The notes beneath the pieces were generated by a model that saw only the letters and a list, made by a program, of their open reading frames with translations, was not told where the DNA came from and made no database searches. The position numbers and the translations under genes are program-made. Below are positions 1-12,000 of a DNA stretch of 64,000 bases, in pieces. Position 1 is the stretch's first letter; each line of letters opens with the position of its first letter. This DNA comes from Trebouxia sp. TZW2008 (lineage: Eukaryota > Chlorophyta > Trebouxiophyceae > Trebouxiales > Trebouxiaceae): contig BDIU01000032.1 of NCBI GenBank assembly GCA_002118135.1, positions 1 to 64,000 on the forward strand, given 5' to 3'.

Positions 1-2
1 GA

Positions 3-410
3 CACAAGCTGATGGCCTTCAACAGGGATCATGCAGCGTTCATGTTTACCCGGGGCTTTTTTCCAGAGCCGTCCGTGTTGCTGAACGCTGCATGCAAGAC
101 TCAAGAGCGTTCAACATGAAACAGGTATGTCTCAAACTTCACATGCATGCCTGCGCTGCTTGCATTTGGTCATGCTTGCTTGTTGGGCTGTGCCGTGTTT
201 TGAGATGCAGCGCAGAGCAACACAAGCTGATGGCCTTCAACAGGGATCATGCAGCGTTCATGCTTACCCGGGGCTTTTTTCAGAGCCGTCCGTTTTGCTG
301 AACGCTGCATGCAAGACTCAAGAGCGTTCAACATGAGTCAGGTATGTCTCAAAGCCTTGGTCACATGCATGCCTGCACTGCTTGCATTTGGTCATGCTTG
401 CTTGTTGGGC
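3..410. repeat. 218-bp tandem duplication containing an exon
   Basis: The block beginning at 3 is repeated from 221 with only scattered mismatches, giving a 218-bp period. Each copy has a T-rich acceptor (ending at 66 and 283), a 58-base open segment (67-124 and 284-341) and a CAG|GTATGT donor. Both copies keep intact splice signals, so the repeat looks like a recent duplication of a whole exon with its flanks. Confidence 0.9.
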
Positions 411-1150
411 TTCTCAGTACTTTACGCTACAACAAGTCCGGCAAGAAACGCTATTAGGGACTGACACTGCACACAGCAACGACATCACTGCTGCTTGTGA
501 AGCCTTGCGAGATGCAGCTCAGAGCAGCATATTGTCCATATTGCTTGTAGCGCACCACAAGCGCTACCAGTCTCAGTGATCATTTCTATAGCTCAAGCTG
601 TTGCCCTTCCGCCAATGGACTTACGCTGCAACACATATATTGCATCATCTTGTTGTGTACAAGCATGAGTACAAGCATGAGGAACAGTGCCTGTGGTCGT
701 TTAGTAGGCTTCTGTTTTGCAGTCACTACCCCTTGTACCCTTCAGCCCCTGAGGCCATGCTAACCACCAGCTTAGCCACCAATCTGCAGCTACCAGTCTC
801 ACCAGACAGATTGCTGCTCCCCTCAGACCTCAATTCCTTTGCCAAGCTGGTACTTCTTCCTAAGGGCTCTCCATACGGCATGCACCCAGCCCTAGCTGCA
901 GCAAATGCAGATCAAGCAGATGCCCAAGTGATGTATGTGACCTCTGGTAGACTGATCAAGGGTGCAGGTGGAGGCACTTTCACAACTTTCCAGATTGGTC
1001 CTGACAAAGATGACAAGGCGGCAAATGAAGGCAATTTTGCTCATACTGTTCCACATGCTGCAAAGTGACCAGCACTCGAATGTGATAGAGGTGAATGTCA
1101 CAGCAGCTGTCATGGACATCTGTAGTGCTGACAAACTGCAGTGCATCACT
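67..1150 (+). CDS. Unrecognised partial gene at the left edge
   Basis: I do not recognise this gene, and it probably begins outside the window. Exon-like pieces are the duplicated 58-base segment (67-124 or 284-341), an open stretch around 740-966 reading a Leu/Ala-rich polypeptide with SPDRLLLPSDLNSFAKLVL, and a stretch starting after the CAG at 964-966 that reads VEALSQLSRLVLTKMTRRQM and continues to about 1150 as helix-like sequence. The helix-like composition could suit an alpha-helical repeat protein, but that is a guess. Phases between the pieces were not closed. Nothing identifiable lies between 1150 and 1437. Confidence 0.3.
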
Positions 1151-1437
1151 GCGTGTTTGTATAGCATTCTACCGGTGCACTGCCATGACCCTGTTAGGTG
1201 CGGCACTCTCCTGGTCTTTGACTGGTTACTGATCAGCACATCGCTGATCAGTGCTTATGTTTTTGTTCATGTCGACGAACATGTTTGTACAATGAAGTGT
1301 AGCATTCCATACATAGTACGCCACCAATCTGGACACTGCCATGAATAATACACATGCGCATGTTTATGTTAGATGCAACAACTCAGGAGACAGCTCATTG
1401 TGAGACGCGGTCGCTAAATGGTTTCAACAGTATAACG

Positions 1438-3445
1438 TCAAACACGGGCCTGCAAAGATGGTGCTGCTGATCCCCTTTGGGTGCGCTTGTTTGGTGATGC
1501 TGAGTGCTGCAGTGTCATGTCTACACTGTCAATCACCACTTGGCAGTCTGCAAAGTCTGGCTTGTTCCAGCTGGCAAAAGATGGCTCCCTTGCATTCTGC
1601 GCTGTAGATGCCTTCTGCACTGGATTGGTGGTCTCTGCTAACAAATCAGCTGCTGCATCACTGTGCCCTAGTCCCTGGCCCAATGCTTCCCGAAAGCATG
1701 CAATGAAGTACCTGTCAGTTGCAGAGCAAGCATGTTGTCACTGTATCATCCAAGGAATGTTTGTACCAGAAGTCAAGTCCTCAGCAGACAGGCAGACCTT
1801 GAATCTTGAAACATATGGTGGCGTGTGAAAGCAACAATAATGGATGCAAGGCGGCTCAAATACCATGCAAAGCAGGTGACATGTGAGAGCAAATTCAGTC
1901 TTGCAAGGCAGTCTGCATGGCAGCTGACATACCATGCAAACCAGGTGACAAGGATCAGTGCCAGTAGACCAACATACACCAAAATGGAGCTAGCACTGCT
2001 CCAGTCAATGGCAGTGCAGATCCAGTCTCCACTGACTGCCTGATATATCCATACGACAACCAGGTATGCTGAGCAGAACAGTAGGTATACCTGCAAAACA
2101 GGTTGCTTTTGGCTGTCATCAGCAAAATTTGCAGCTGCCAAGGTCAAACATGCCAAGTTAGTCTGCTGCTGTTGCCAATGCTGTTGCATACCTGCCAATG
2201 ATATGATACAAACGGTGCCCTTGATGCTGACACCTCCAGCAGCAGCAGAGCAATAGCACTGCTTTGCAGCACATAGGCTTGGACAGACATCCTGCTGAAT
2301 GGCCAGTACAGAATGGGAATTGTGGTGGCAGCAGGGGCTGTAATGCTCAGGCTCAAAAGAAAGAATTGCTCCAGAAACCCCCATTCCTGTGCCTGCATTC
2401 AGAGTGTTTAGTCAGCTTTTGACTTGCTCTCATCAATGCTCTGTCCTGATGTACAAAGTGCCAGAGCATTCAAATCAATTGAGTCGTACAAGAGGAGAAG
2501 TCTAGCTGCAGCTGAGGCCTATGCATTTGTACACTTGACAGCTGGTTGATGTGTTTCAAATGTTAAGCATATGATAAATTTTCTATCATATGCTTACCAT
2601 GCTGGTGCAGGCCGGGCCTTCCTGCCAGATAGATGGCAGATGATGCTGTGCAATGTCACTCTGATGCCGTTTGAGCTGCATGTTTGAGGCGAGTGCTGCT
2701 CTTGGGCTTGAAGACTGTCTCGTATGATCTGTCAAGTATTTCACGCTGACCAGTGTTCCTGTCAAACCTGACAGTCCTACCATGGTGCAGGTCCATGTGT
2801 CAAACCTCAGCAGCCACTTGGAGTTGATTGATCTTTCTGCAAGTCATGATAGCCTGGGCTTGACACATGGCAGCTATATGTGCTTGAGGAACACAGGCAG
2901 AACAGCTTTCAACAAGATGTAAACTCACCGTACGTGGCATCAACCAGGACAGTAGCAGATGCCTGTAGCAACAGGCAGAAGCGCAGCATCATCAGACAGG
3001 TGGGAGGCACCCAGTAGGAGGCAACAAGGTGTAGTGGGTCCAGCAAGTCCCAAGCCAGGTATGTCTCGGCATGCTTCGTGTACGACACCAAGCTGCACCT
3101 GCAAGAGCATCAACGCTGACTGCGCTCTGGTCTCATGCATTGTCTGCTGTCTCCGATCACACCCTGAGCTGATTGCGAGCAGAAAGTCGTGATCAAACAG
3201 AGTTCGCACCGCGCGCACCTACAGACGCAAGCGCGTACCACTGCAAACGTATGCTTTGCATGAGGCGATGTCGCAAACCTGTTTGAGATGCGTAACCCTC
3301 TCTGGCTTTGCGGCCGCTCATAACGCGAGCAGCGTAGCTTGGCAGAGCTTGCGGACGGTTGTCTGGTCACCTTGCCGTTGAAAAGCAATACCACCAAGTT
3401 GCTAATGACCAGACCACCGACGATGAAGATCGCAGCGACATACAT
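1438..3445 (-). CDS. Multi-pass membrane protein, FAR-17a/AIG1-like
   Basis: The C-terminal half is well supported: exons 2392-2192, 2090-1933 and 1711-1438 join in phase (0, then 2) and encode several hydrophobic segments, including a patch with a G-DW core (YQAVSGDWICTAIDW) followed by a further membrane span and a polar tail rich in Ser, Ala and Gln. A short hydrophobic loop, then Y-x-x-x-x-tG-W, then a Leu-rich span is how I remember the FAR-17a/AIG1 family (FAHFA hydrolases/ADTRP); this assignment rests on pattern only. An N-terminal exon starting at the ATG at 3445 (MYVAAIFIVGG, one membrane span) and exons near 3091-2931 and 2777-2600 are plausible, but their junctions are not all resolved. 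Family call moderate to low; membrane protein call good. Confidence 0.5.
1848..1952. repeat. Decayed copy of an exon 3' end
   Basis: The sequence around the donor at 1925-1950 (ACATACCATGCAAACCAGGTGACA on the plus strand) recurs in degraded form at 1859-1882, inside the following intron of the minus-strand membrane-protein gene. Confidence 0.6.
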
Positions 3446-3901
3446 GACCGCACAGCGCGCAGGGTCGCACTTGCGATCGCCACAGTAAACACGTAGAACT
3501 GCAGAACGGTCGATTTAACATATATTGAGCGCGCCGACTTGCGGCATGTTTTGCTGCAAGCGGTCGTTGCGCAATGCACACGCTGCAATGCACATCTTCG
3601 CACGTTTCATAGCAGTACCTCGTTGTCCTTGCAATGCGCGGCGCAGGCAAGCAGTTGTGAGCTAGCTCACAGCTCTAGTCTGAGTCTGAGAGTGCGTCTG
3701 AGGCCGAGTACAGTCAAAGTGGCAAGCTCTGCAAACTCGCGCATGCGCTGCTGCGATTAGACGAGTCGAAGCGCAGATCGTTCTCTGCGTGAAACAAGCG
3801 TTTGGCAACAGCACACATGCTTTCTGGAGTAGGCACGTGCTACAAAGCGTGAAAGTCTCCGCCGGCTGCACTACACTGATCTTTCCACACGGGTGGGCCA
3901 C
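3446..3901. promoter_or_regulatory. Divergent intergenic region, membrane protein / RPB10
   Basis: These 456 bases separate the putative start of the minus-strand membrane protein from the RPB10 start. They must hold the RPB10 promoter and, if the 3445 start is right, a bidirectional promoter. The stretch is unusually rich in CG dinucleotides compared with the introns around it, as expected for an active promoter here. I see no clear TATA box. Confidence 0.5.
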
Positions 3902-4328
3902 ATGATTATTCCAGTCCGCTGCTTCACATGTGGCAAGGTGTGTGCTGTCTGTAGCTTACGCAAAAGCAGCAAGGCAGCATCGCTTGCAATTAATTTCATC
4001 AGCATGGCTGTCTTTGCAGGTCATTGGCAATAAGTGGGATACTTACTTGGACTTGCTGCAAGCTGGATACTCGGAAAAGTAAGGCAGCAGTCCTTCTACG
4101 TGCATTTTCGGTCTCAGCTCTTCCTTCGTGCTGCTAAGGCAAGATTAAACCTAAGCTCTGGTTTGGTACTAAGCAAAAATTTGTATCTACAGTGATGCCC
4201 TAAATGCTCTTGGGCTAGAGCGCTACTGCTGCCGCCGCATGCTTATGACACATGTGGACCTCATTGAGAAGCTGTTGAGCTATAACAATCTTGAAAGAGC
4301 TGCTGAGCAGCAAGAAGATGGTTACTGA
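3902..4328 (+). CDS. RPB10: RNA polymerases I, II and III subunit RPABC5 (RPB10)
   Basis: This is the small zinc-binding subunit shared by the three nuclear RNA polymerases; it helps anchor the RPB3/RPB11 assembly platform. Three exons, 3902-3937, 4020-4078 and 4193-4328, join in phase to 76 residues. The N-terminus [12 protein letters not shown] and the [19 protein letters not shown] block are near-invariant in the family, and the four zinc ligands are present (CxxC near the N-terminus, CC in the middle). Eukaryotic homologues are about 67-75 residues, so the short tail after the conserved core ([11 protein letters not shown]) is only a minor extension. The first intron interrupts the gene just after CFTCGK. 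The upstream neighbour is divergent. Identity is certain. Confidence 0.98.
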
Positions 4329-4957
4329 AGTCCGTATCAAATAGCCAATGTATCTTACCAACTGGCAGGCAATATACTATTAGCAAAACTGCTATCTGGA
4401 GGTATCACCAGTCAGGCTTGCACCATGGCGCCAACAGCCGATGCAGCCTCAAGGTGCATGCATGTCTTTGCTAATACAAGGAATGTCTACATCTAATAAC
4501 GTCTTGATGAGGCCATAGGGCATGCTGAGCAGCAACATCATGCCAGCACAGGAACTGTGTTTAAACCCACATTCAAATATCTGTGGGACAAACATGAGGA
4601 GAAGAGCTGTGCCTTTTCCAATTAAAGGTGCAACAAGCTGACAAGCATTGATACAGCCTGATGAGATTTGCCAAGATGAAGCAGAACTCCCTGCACTTTA
4701 GGTTAGTGTGATCAATCTGAGGTTCAGCTTGTTTGTTTTGCAAGACAACGCAGATTATGACCACTCAGCCGAATGAACCAGTCAGTAGCTTAGTCAAAGC
4801 ATCAGAAAACTGTGCAGCTGCTTTCCTGATTTTGTCCTTGCATGCCGATCTGACTCAGTGACTACGTAACATGTAGTATTACTGCTTCACGGACGAAGTG
4901 TACATGCTACTTTACACCCATTGGAGACAAGGCCAAGACTTCAAGTTCATACAAGCC
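4329..4957. other. Intergenic region, convergent 3' ends
   Basis: This is the space between the RPB10 stop and the stop of the minus-strand SDR-MDR gene, so it holds both 3' UTRs. I see no coding sequence, RNA gene or repeat here. Confidence 0.6.
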
Positions 4958-7900
4958 TTACAACTTTGACTCGGTATATGTTGGGAGCTCTGTCGCAATT
5001 TGCACATATACTTTGCCAATGCTGCGACCTGTCTGAAGGTGCTCGACAGCATCGGGTACAGACTCCACGCCCCTGCATACATATCAGACCTGAATAGTCT
5101 GCACAAGGCTTGCTTCACTATGCACGCCACATGCAGGTGAGCAACAGGTATTGCGCACAGTATACACACAAGACAATTTGCATGAAGGTCCAGCACACAC
5201 AAGACCCAAGTTTGCCCAAGTTGCATTGAGGCGCCCTTGCTCTGGACAGCTTTGCTAAAACCCAATTGTGCTGCAAGGTAAAACAGCGATATTGTGGGCA
5301 TCAGCTTTAGAACTGGCAGAGCGACGCAGCCAAGAAACATGCTATTCCGACATATAGTGCTAGAACAAGCCAAGCTGGTTCTGGTCAATGATCCTGTGCA
5401 TGACCACATGAACTGAAGCCAAACATGCGCTTGTCCAGATAGAGTGCACAGTCACAGCAAGAAACGCACAGCATACCTGAACACAGTAGAGTCCATGTTG
5501 ACCTTGAGCTGGCCTTGCAGCATGGCTCTGCTCAGCTGCCCAAGATGCTTTTTATACAGATGCACATAGTGCACCAGGAAGAATCCATTCAGGGAGGCAG
5601 ACTTGCCCAGCAGCATTTCTGGAACGCCCTTGAGGGCTGTTTGTGGCCAACCCGCACCGTACTGGGACATCATGCCGATGATAACTAGTCTGCCTTGCTT
5701 CCCTAGTGCCCCTAAGCATGTCTTGAACATGTCGCCACCCACGCTCTCGTAGATGATGTTCATGCCCTTGGGGAACTCCTTCTTTAGCACTGCCTGCCAT
5801 ACCACTTTTGTTCTAGCATTAGTGACGATGGATAACACATCTGAGGCATTGGTGTGCTTGTGGCTTGCGAAACAAACTTGTCATGAGGGTGACTTTGTCA
5901 GCAACAGTAACACAAGCTTCTGAAGCTATTGTGAGAAGCTCCTTGCTGGATGTACAGATCATGTACCTGGCACTCACGTGAAACAGCTGCTGCATGCATC
6001 TTTGGTGCCTGTTTTGATCATACAAATTGTTGAGCCCGGGCCTCACAACACTCCCAAAGGCCGCTGCTGTGCTTTTAAACTTTCCTAAAATTGGGCGGCA
6101 TGCTAGCAAGACCGCTCCAATGCATTCTAATACTTGTGTTGGCAGCAAGCTGGTGTTGGTCAAAGGCAGCACAACAGCTGCAGCAACAGGCAAACCTTGG
6201 TCTGCTCCTTGTTGTAGTTGATGACTCGATCACAGCCCAGGTCAGTCAGCAGCTGCGCCTTGTCATCGCTGCCGCAGGTGGCCACCACTGTGTTACCAGC
6301 CAGCTTGGCCAGCTGCACTGCAAACTGGCCTGTGCCACCGGCAGCAGCTGTCACCAGCACTGTCTCTTTGCTGCGCATCCTGCCGGCCTGTTCAAGCCCT
6401 GCCAGCAGCAGTCTATAGCACTGAACAGATGAGCTTCAAGCACAATCACAGCAAGAACCACACCAAAAACAATAAACCTTAACAGAAAATAATATCGTTA
6501 ATGGCTCTATATTGCGCACTCAAGCACAGGTGTATTGAGCAGGGTGCAGACAGAGCAAAGGAGTGCAGTGCAGTGCTGTGCTGGGCTGTGCATTGCAGTG
6601 GACAGTGCAGTGCAATGCGTTGTGCAGTGCAATGCGTTGAGCAGTGCAGTGCAATTTGTGCTGTGCAGAATAGCACAGTGCAGTGCAGCACCTATGGAGG
6701 CTGTGAGGCCAGAGGTGAGCAGCGCCACAATCTCCTTCTGCACTGTGCCAGTAGGTAGGCAGAACCTGGCCGGCACAACCACATACTCTGCAAAACCACC
6801 TCCTGACAATATTGCCACAGGCTGCCCAACCTCAAATCCTGCAGCAGAATATGACTTTGGCTCATTGGCTGAAGTTGCTTTTAACAAAGTGCACTTGCTT
6901 TTATGCAGTTTCAGATGCTGGTCTCTTGTTTCTGATGTTGAGCTCATTGGATCAGAAAACGGTGGGAACGACATATGCATTGCATTTGGGAGAGACTTGA
7001 CAAAGGTGTCATGATGTAATTGACCTATCATGCAGCATTCAGGCTATCCCTGCTTCCAGTGCTGCCCACACTTGCATCTGTGCATACACCTACTGACACT
7101 TATGTGGAACATCTTGTTGACAATGACATGCCACTTTGAAGCACACCATGTGCTTCAGCATGGGCGCCAGTGATCAGTGATGAGAAAGCTCCGCCCTGGC
7201 CAAAGGCTTTACGCAGCACGTGTGCTGGCGCATGTAGCAGTTGTGAAAAGGTTTCCTGAAATTGGTTGCGACAATACCACTTATGTTGTGATTATGGCTA
7301 CGTCCACGATAATGATGGTGATTGAATTCATGTTTATAATTATGCTTATGATTTGAATTTAGTCATCACTGTTACCAGCAGCATGTTTGTCATCATCACG
7401 ATGACTATCCTTGACATGAGTCCTATGATGACGATTGATATCAAAAGCTCACCTGAAACTTGAGGGCCAACAGCTGCAATTGCACCCACAGCCTCAAAGC
7501 CAGCATCCAGGGGCAAATTATCCTGAGCCTCCTGGATGCTGGACTGGTATCTGCCTGCTGAAAAGTTGACGTCTGAGGCGTTGACGCCAGCAAAGGCTAT
7601 TCTGATGAGCACATGGTTGGCGGGAATGCTGGAGGGCAGAGGGTGAGTCACCACATGGGTGGCTTCACGGAAGTTGTTGGACAGCCTGCAGTGCACAGAG
7701 CAGCCATCACCACCAGCTGTGCAGCTGCAATTTTGTGCAGCTGTGGCTTGCCATTACAGCACAATACAATGCATTCCACCGCCATGAGTATACACCACCG
7801 CCATTACAGCCAGCTGGGCATCTGTGACTGTACTCATGGTGCGGCAGGTGCAGTCTTCCCCATGCTAGCCAGGCATGCCTGCTTTGCAACCATGTTGCAG

Positions 7901-10900
7901 CCATGCAACCAAGTACCATATATTACTGGTATTTGACTATATGTCATTGTTTGCAACAACAGTGGTGCTTGTCTGGCAGCACAAAGACTGTACGTCCTGC
8001 ATATTGCATGTGCATTCCCACTTTGTCAGGCTAAAGTTTGCATGCATGTGTCGATGACTGAAACACAGGAATGACAGCACTCCGGGATAAGTGAGCACTT
8101 GTGTGAATCTCAAACCTCGCAAGCAAAGCGCTGCAGCAGCGTGGCTTACTTGTGCACTTGGACCTTTTTGCAGTGGGTAGGCAGGTTGGCTGAGGCCCAG
8201 CGCCGTAGTGCCTCATGATTCGGACCTGGCGCTGCACTGCCTGCATGCATGCCTTGCACAGGTCTCTATTTGGCAGTTGTTGTTGCTGCTGCTGTGACAA
8301 TGGTGAAAACAGTGGATTACACATTCTAGCATAGGGACTACGGTTGATTGCTGTACAGAGAGAAAGTGGGACAGCTTGCACCTGCAACATGTCTTTGCTT
8401 GTACAGCACATGACAGGTGCACTGTGCAATGGGGGTGCAGTGTCTGCATGACTGTGCCTTGGGAGGAGTTGTGATGCAACAAGACGCAGACCACCATCTG
8501 CAGTGTGAGGATTAGGAGAATGACAAAATACACACAACTGTTGTGAACAGGTAAGATCGCCCAGCTTGAATGTTGCAACCCTGATGTACACACCTGCAGC
8601 CAGTGTAAGGCGATGTAAGTTCTGCCTGCCAAGTGCAGTGTCCAGGTGCAGTGCATTTGCGTGCAGCTGTCCATCACTATGGTTTGAAAACTTTGTGACA
8701 AGACAGTCTGATTCAATAGCAGCAAAATACACGACTGCAGGAAGACGTATATGCGGATTACAGCCACGCAAGACACAGCACAATGTCATGCACACCTGCA
8801 GCAGATGTGAGACGGCGTAGGTTCTGCTTGGCAGGGACCCACTCCATCATGCCATGCTTGGCCATCACCAGCAGCACAGTGCCCACCCGCTGGTCCTCTG
8901 AAATCAGTATGTTTGCTGCATCAACAACCTGTATCACAAACAAGGCTTGCTACTTCAATTCTATATTCAGCCTGAAAGAGACTGTCACAGCTCACACGGT
9001 ACTTGGCAAACATTGTGGGTGCTTTTGCATTACCGTCATGGTATCTGATGATGCAGACATGGTTGTTGGGACTAAGGACTTTGCTTTTGACCAGCCAAGG
9101 CAACACCCCAAGCAATACAGTTTGATTTCAGGGCAAACTTTCAAATCAAAATTGGCTCAAGCTCGCAGGCAAGGTTTCACAGGGAATTTAGCTGATGCAG
9201 AACGATGCATTGCTGAATTTCTATCTGATCCCTATGGTTCGCTGGCATTCTTCACTAGGACAATAAAAGTAGCTCAAAACGTGTATGGAAACAAAGTGAG
9301 GCAGGGCGCACCTCTTGAGTGGTGAGGTAGCCGCCACCTGACTCCTCCTTCATCCACTTCAACAGGGCAGCGCCATCAGGGTGCCTTGTCTGCAGCCATC
9401 ATACATTGTCACATGCCCCAGAGAGACTACACAATGTGCAGCCTGCATGCATTGTCACATGCCCTAGAGAGATCACACAATGTGCAGCCACCACGCACTG
9501 TCACATGCCCTCAAGAGACCACACAATGTGCAGCCACCACGCATTGTCACATGCCCTCAAGAGACCACACAATGTGCAGCTACGATGCATTGTCACATGC
9601 CCTCAAGAAACCACACACTGTGCAGCCTGCAGCCACTGCCATGACAAGCAGCACTGCCCTCTTAACAGAGGCTCACACTACTCTGCAGCTGCAGCAAATT
9701 CCCATGCAACAATGGGCAAGCAGTGCCAAGCGGCACTTCAGCAGAAGCAGGTCAGGCAGCATAGCATGAGTGCACAGCATAGCATGAGTCAGGCAGCATA
9801 GCATGAGTGCACAGCATAGCATGAGTCAGGCAGCATAGCATGAGTGCACAAGCCTCTTAGCTTGTTGCCCCAGCTGACCTCATGCCTGCGTGGATGCAAA
9901 GCGCTACTCACCAAGGGTGTATCAACCTGCTGAGGACACAGCGCACAGATCCTGATGTTCCTTTGCTTCAGGCGTGGTGCAAGTGAGCGGGTGAAGTGCA
10001 CAACACCGCTCTTGGCAGTGGCATACACAGGAGCCATTGGCATGGGGAACACACCTCCAGCACTTGCCACTGTAATGATTAACCCTGTGGTTCACAGACA
10101 CACACTATTGATGGCCATGCTGTCACTGGTCTTGCCATAAAGCAATGCCGCATGCACTGTGATACTTGCATGCCATCCTGTTGCTAGCACTGCCGGTATA
10201 GCAAGTCTGCATGCAGCATGGACGTGACCAACAGCATATCTGATGGCAACATTGCCACACAATACTACTTATAATCTACTCATTGCTCTCAACAGCATGC
10301 ACGCTGTGCAGGCTCAAATATCAGCTGTGCATGGGCCAACTGTCCAGACACCGTTTATGTGTGTGCATACCAGGATTTTTTTTGGCTTGCATACAGCGTA
10401 CTGCTAGGCGTGTCCCCACCATGACCGCTGTCAAGTCAACGTCCAGACACTTCTGCCATTTGTCGTGTTTGGCATTCAGAATGTCGCCTGCAAGCGCAAG
10501 CAGCATTGCTTGTCCACACATCATGACCTCACATTCCACATTCCTCCGATTCCATGTGCAAATGCAATTTTACCAACATCCCCAATGCCAGCGTTCAGAA
10601 TGGCAATGTCAAGCCTGCCATACTGCTGCATGTGCCTCTCGAACACCTCTTCTTGCTGTTTGAAGTCCGTGACATCACACTGGATGGCTTGAGCATCACA
10701 GCCTTTATTGACCAACGCCTCAACCTGCACAGGTCTCTCACTTTGACAAAGCTGCAAAGATGGTGGAGCTCCTTGCTACAGCTGCAATGCATACAGTCGC
10801 AGATTCGCACCGTCTGGCGTGCTCCAGCAATGTCTATGTCGACGACCTGTTCAATCCACAAAACCTTCGCCGAGTGTAGGGTCTAGACAAGTGCAGCGCA

Positions 10901-11091
10901 AAGCTAGCGATTGCGCTTTTGTGGTCAAGCAAATGTAGCGTGCGCGAACCGCAAGCAGGGCTGCTTGATTCACAAGACGCGCGTCATACCGTGATTTTGG
11001 AACATCCCTGCCTGGCCAAGTCCTCTGCAAGGTGACGTCCAATGCCAGACCCGGCTCCAGTGATCAACGCAGCAGTCCCGTCGACCTTCAT
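4958..11091 (-). CDS. 15-PGDH-like SDR fused to PTGR3/ZADH2-like reductase
   Basis: The N-terminal module is a classical short-chain dehydrogenase: start ATG at 11091, TGAGSGIG cofactor loop, CDV, LNAG, catalytic Ser (VASAGG) and YATAK, ending near EWVPAKQNLRR. Exons 11091-10990, 10846-10811, 10724-10574, 10487-10371, 10084-9912, 9389-9312, 8928-8796 and 8240-8149 close in phase. It most resembles NAD-dependent 15-hydroxyprostaglandin dehydrogenase. The C-terminal module is a zinc-free medium-chain reductase of the PTGR3/ZADH2 type: exons 7685-7453, 6838-6692, 6398-6196, 5793-5477 and 5072-4958, with GVNASDVNF, AAAGGTG and YESVGG. The linker exon (8240-8149) has no stop and ends at a GTAAGC donor, and the reductase part lacks its own ATG. 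This argues for one polypeptide of about 640 residues. One short junction between 8149 and 7685 (phase 0 to phase 2) is unresolved, so two adjacent genes remain possible. Confidence 0.83.
6545..6690. repeat. GCAGT-rich low-complexity tract
   Basis: Short degenerate repeats of GCAGTGCA/GCAATGCG type fill part of the intron of the SDR-MDR gene, ending at its donor. Confidence 0.7.
8566..8845. repeat. Echo of an exon/donor boundary
   Basis: The 3' end of the SDR exon (about 8790-8840, reading KQNLRRLTSAAG on the minus strand) recurs at about 8570-8625 (RQNLHRLTLAAG) inside the next intron. The copies are diverged but share the exon end and its GTGT donor. Confidence 0.7.
9404..9633. repeat. 46-bp minisatellite, five copies
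   Basis: The core CATTGTCACATGCC recurs at 9404, 9450, 9496, 9542 and 9588, an exact 46-bp spacing. It lies in an intron of the SDR module, next to a second array at 9751-9850. Confidence 0.95.
9751..9850. repeat. 37-bp tandem repeat, about 2.7 copies
   Basis: The unit beginning GTCAGGCAGCATAGCATGAG starts at 9751, 9788 and 9825. Copies are essentially identical, so this is a young array. It is in the same intron as the 46-bp minisatellite. Confidence 0.95.
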
Positions 11092-12000
11092 GCAGCCGCA
11101 AGCTTACGATCGTTCTCGGATCTAGTTCATATATTTGCAGAATTCAGACTCGTCAGCGTCGCTTGTACCCGATCGCGTGCGGCGAGATGGTGTCGGAACA
11201 ACGCAAACTTTTGTCAGCTCAGCACATCTTAGTCAGATCGGAACACATGGGGCAGACATTAGTCACGCTGAGCGGTGCCCTGACTGAGCAATTCTGCCTT
11301 GCAGTTGACCAAGTGATTATACCGCTGTCAGCTTGTCTAAGACTATGCAAAGCATACTAACGATGCTGACTGCAACCGTCTGTATCACTGTGACATTCTG
11401 CCAAGTGACTTATGCCAGATCCAAACTATACAGTAGCTATAGGACTTATATGGTTCACTGAATCAGATGCAACTTATTTTGCATTGAACACTTGTGCCCC
11501 TGCCAGCATCGATTTCAAAGGCCTAGGCTGCAATACAGAAATTCTTGGAACAGTCCGTTAACACACGGCTTGCATACAACACAGATGTATGTGACGTATG
11601 TCACAAGTGTTGTAACAGACTCACTCATTGCAGACAGCAGGCCGCATAGCAAGTGACATTTGCAGGCCTCAATCACCAAGCGTTTGTGCTGACCACCAGG
11701 TTTTCCTGCATGGGAAAAGCAGCATACTCATACATCTGTGCACAGGAGCTTTGATTGTGCGGCGATGATCATCCTCTCCAAGGTCTACCACACACTGATG
11801 TTCTGCATGTGCACTTTTTGTCAACGGCCATGCTAGTACAAGGCAGAATGCAGGGCCAGAGCAGCGCAGGCAAAATACTACATAGTATTGCAAACTTTGC
11901 TTTGACGTCACACAAGGGATGCATACCTTCCCATGTGTGCATGTCCATATCTGACTTGCACTTTGAACCACCATGACTGTCACTAATTTACTCCACAACA
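11092..12000. other. Intergenic region
   Basis: About 900 bases lie between the start of the SDR-MDR gene and the stop of the next minus-strand gene. They should hold the SDR-MDR promoter and the 3' UTR of the upstream gene. I see no gene or notable repeat. Confidence 0.6.

Noticed and set aside
6479..7031. Overlapping frames on both strands around the GCAGT tract
   Set aside because: They are generated by the low-complexity repeat and by the reductase exon 6838-6692; no independent gene is supported.
8149..8240. Direct splice from the linker exon to the reductase exon at 7685
   Set aside because: After careful base counting the linker ends in phase 0 but the 7685 acceptor needs phase 2, so a short exon or alternative site is missing.
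9404..9633. Regular 46-bp repeats as a CRISPR array
   Set aside because: The whole 46-bp unit is repeated, with no unique spacers, and it lies in a eukaryotic intron.
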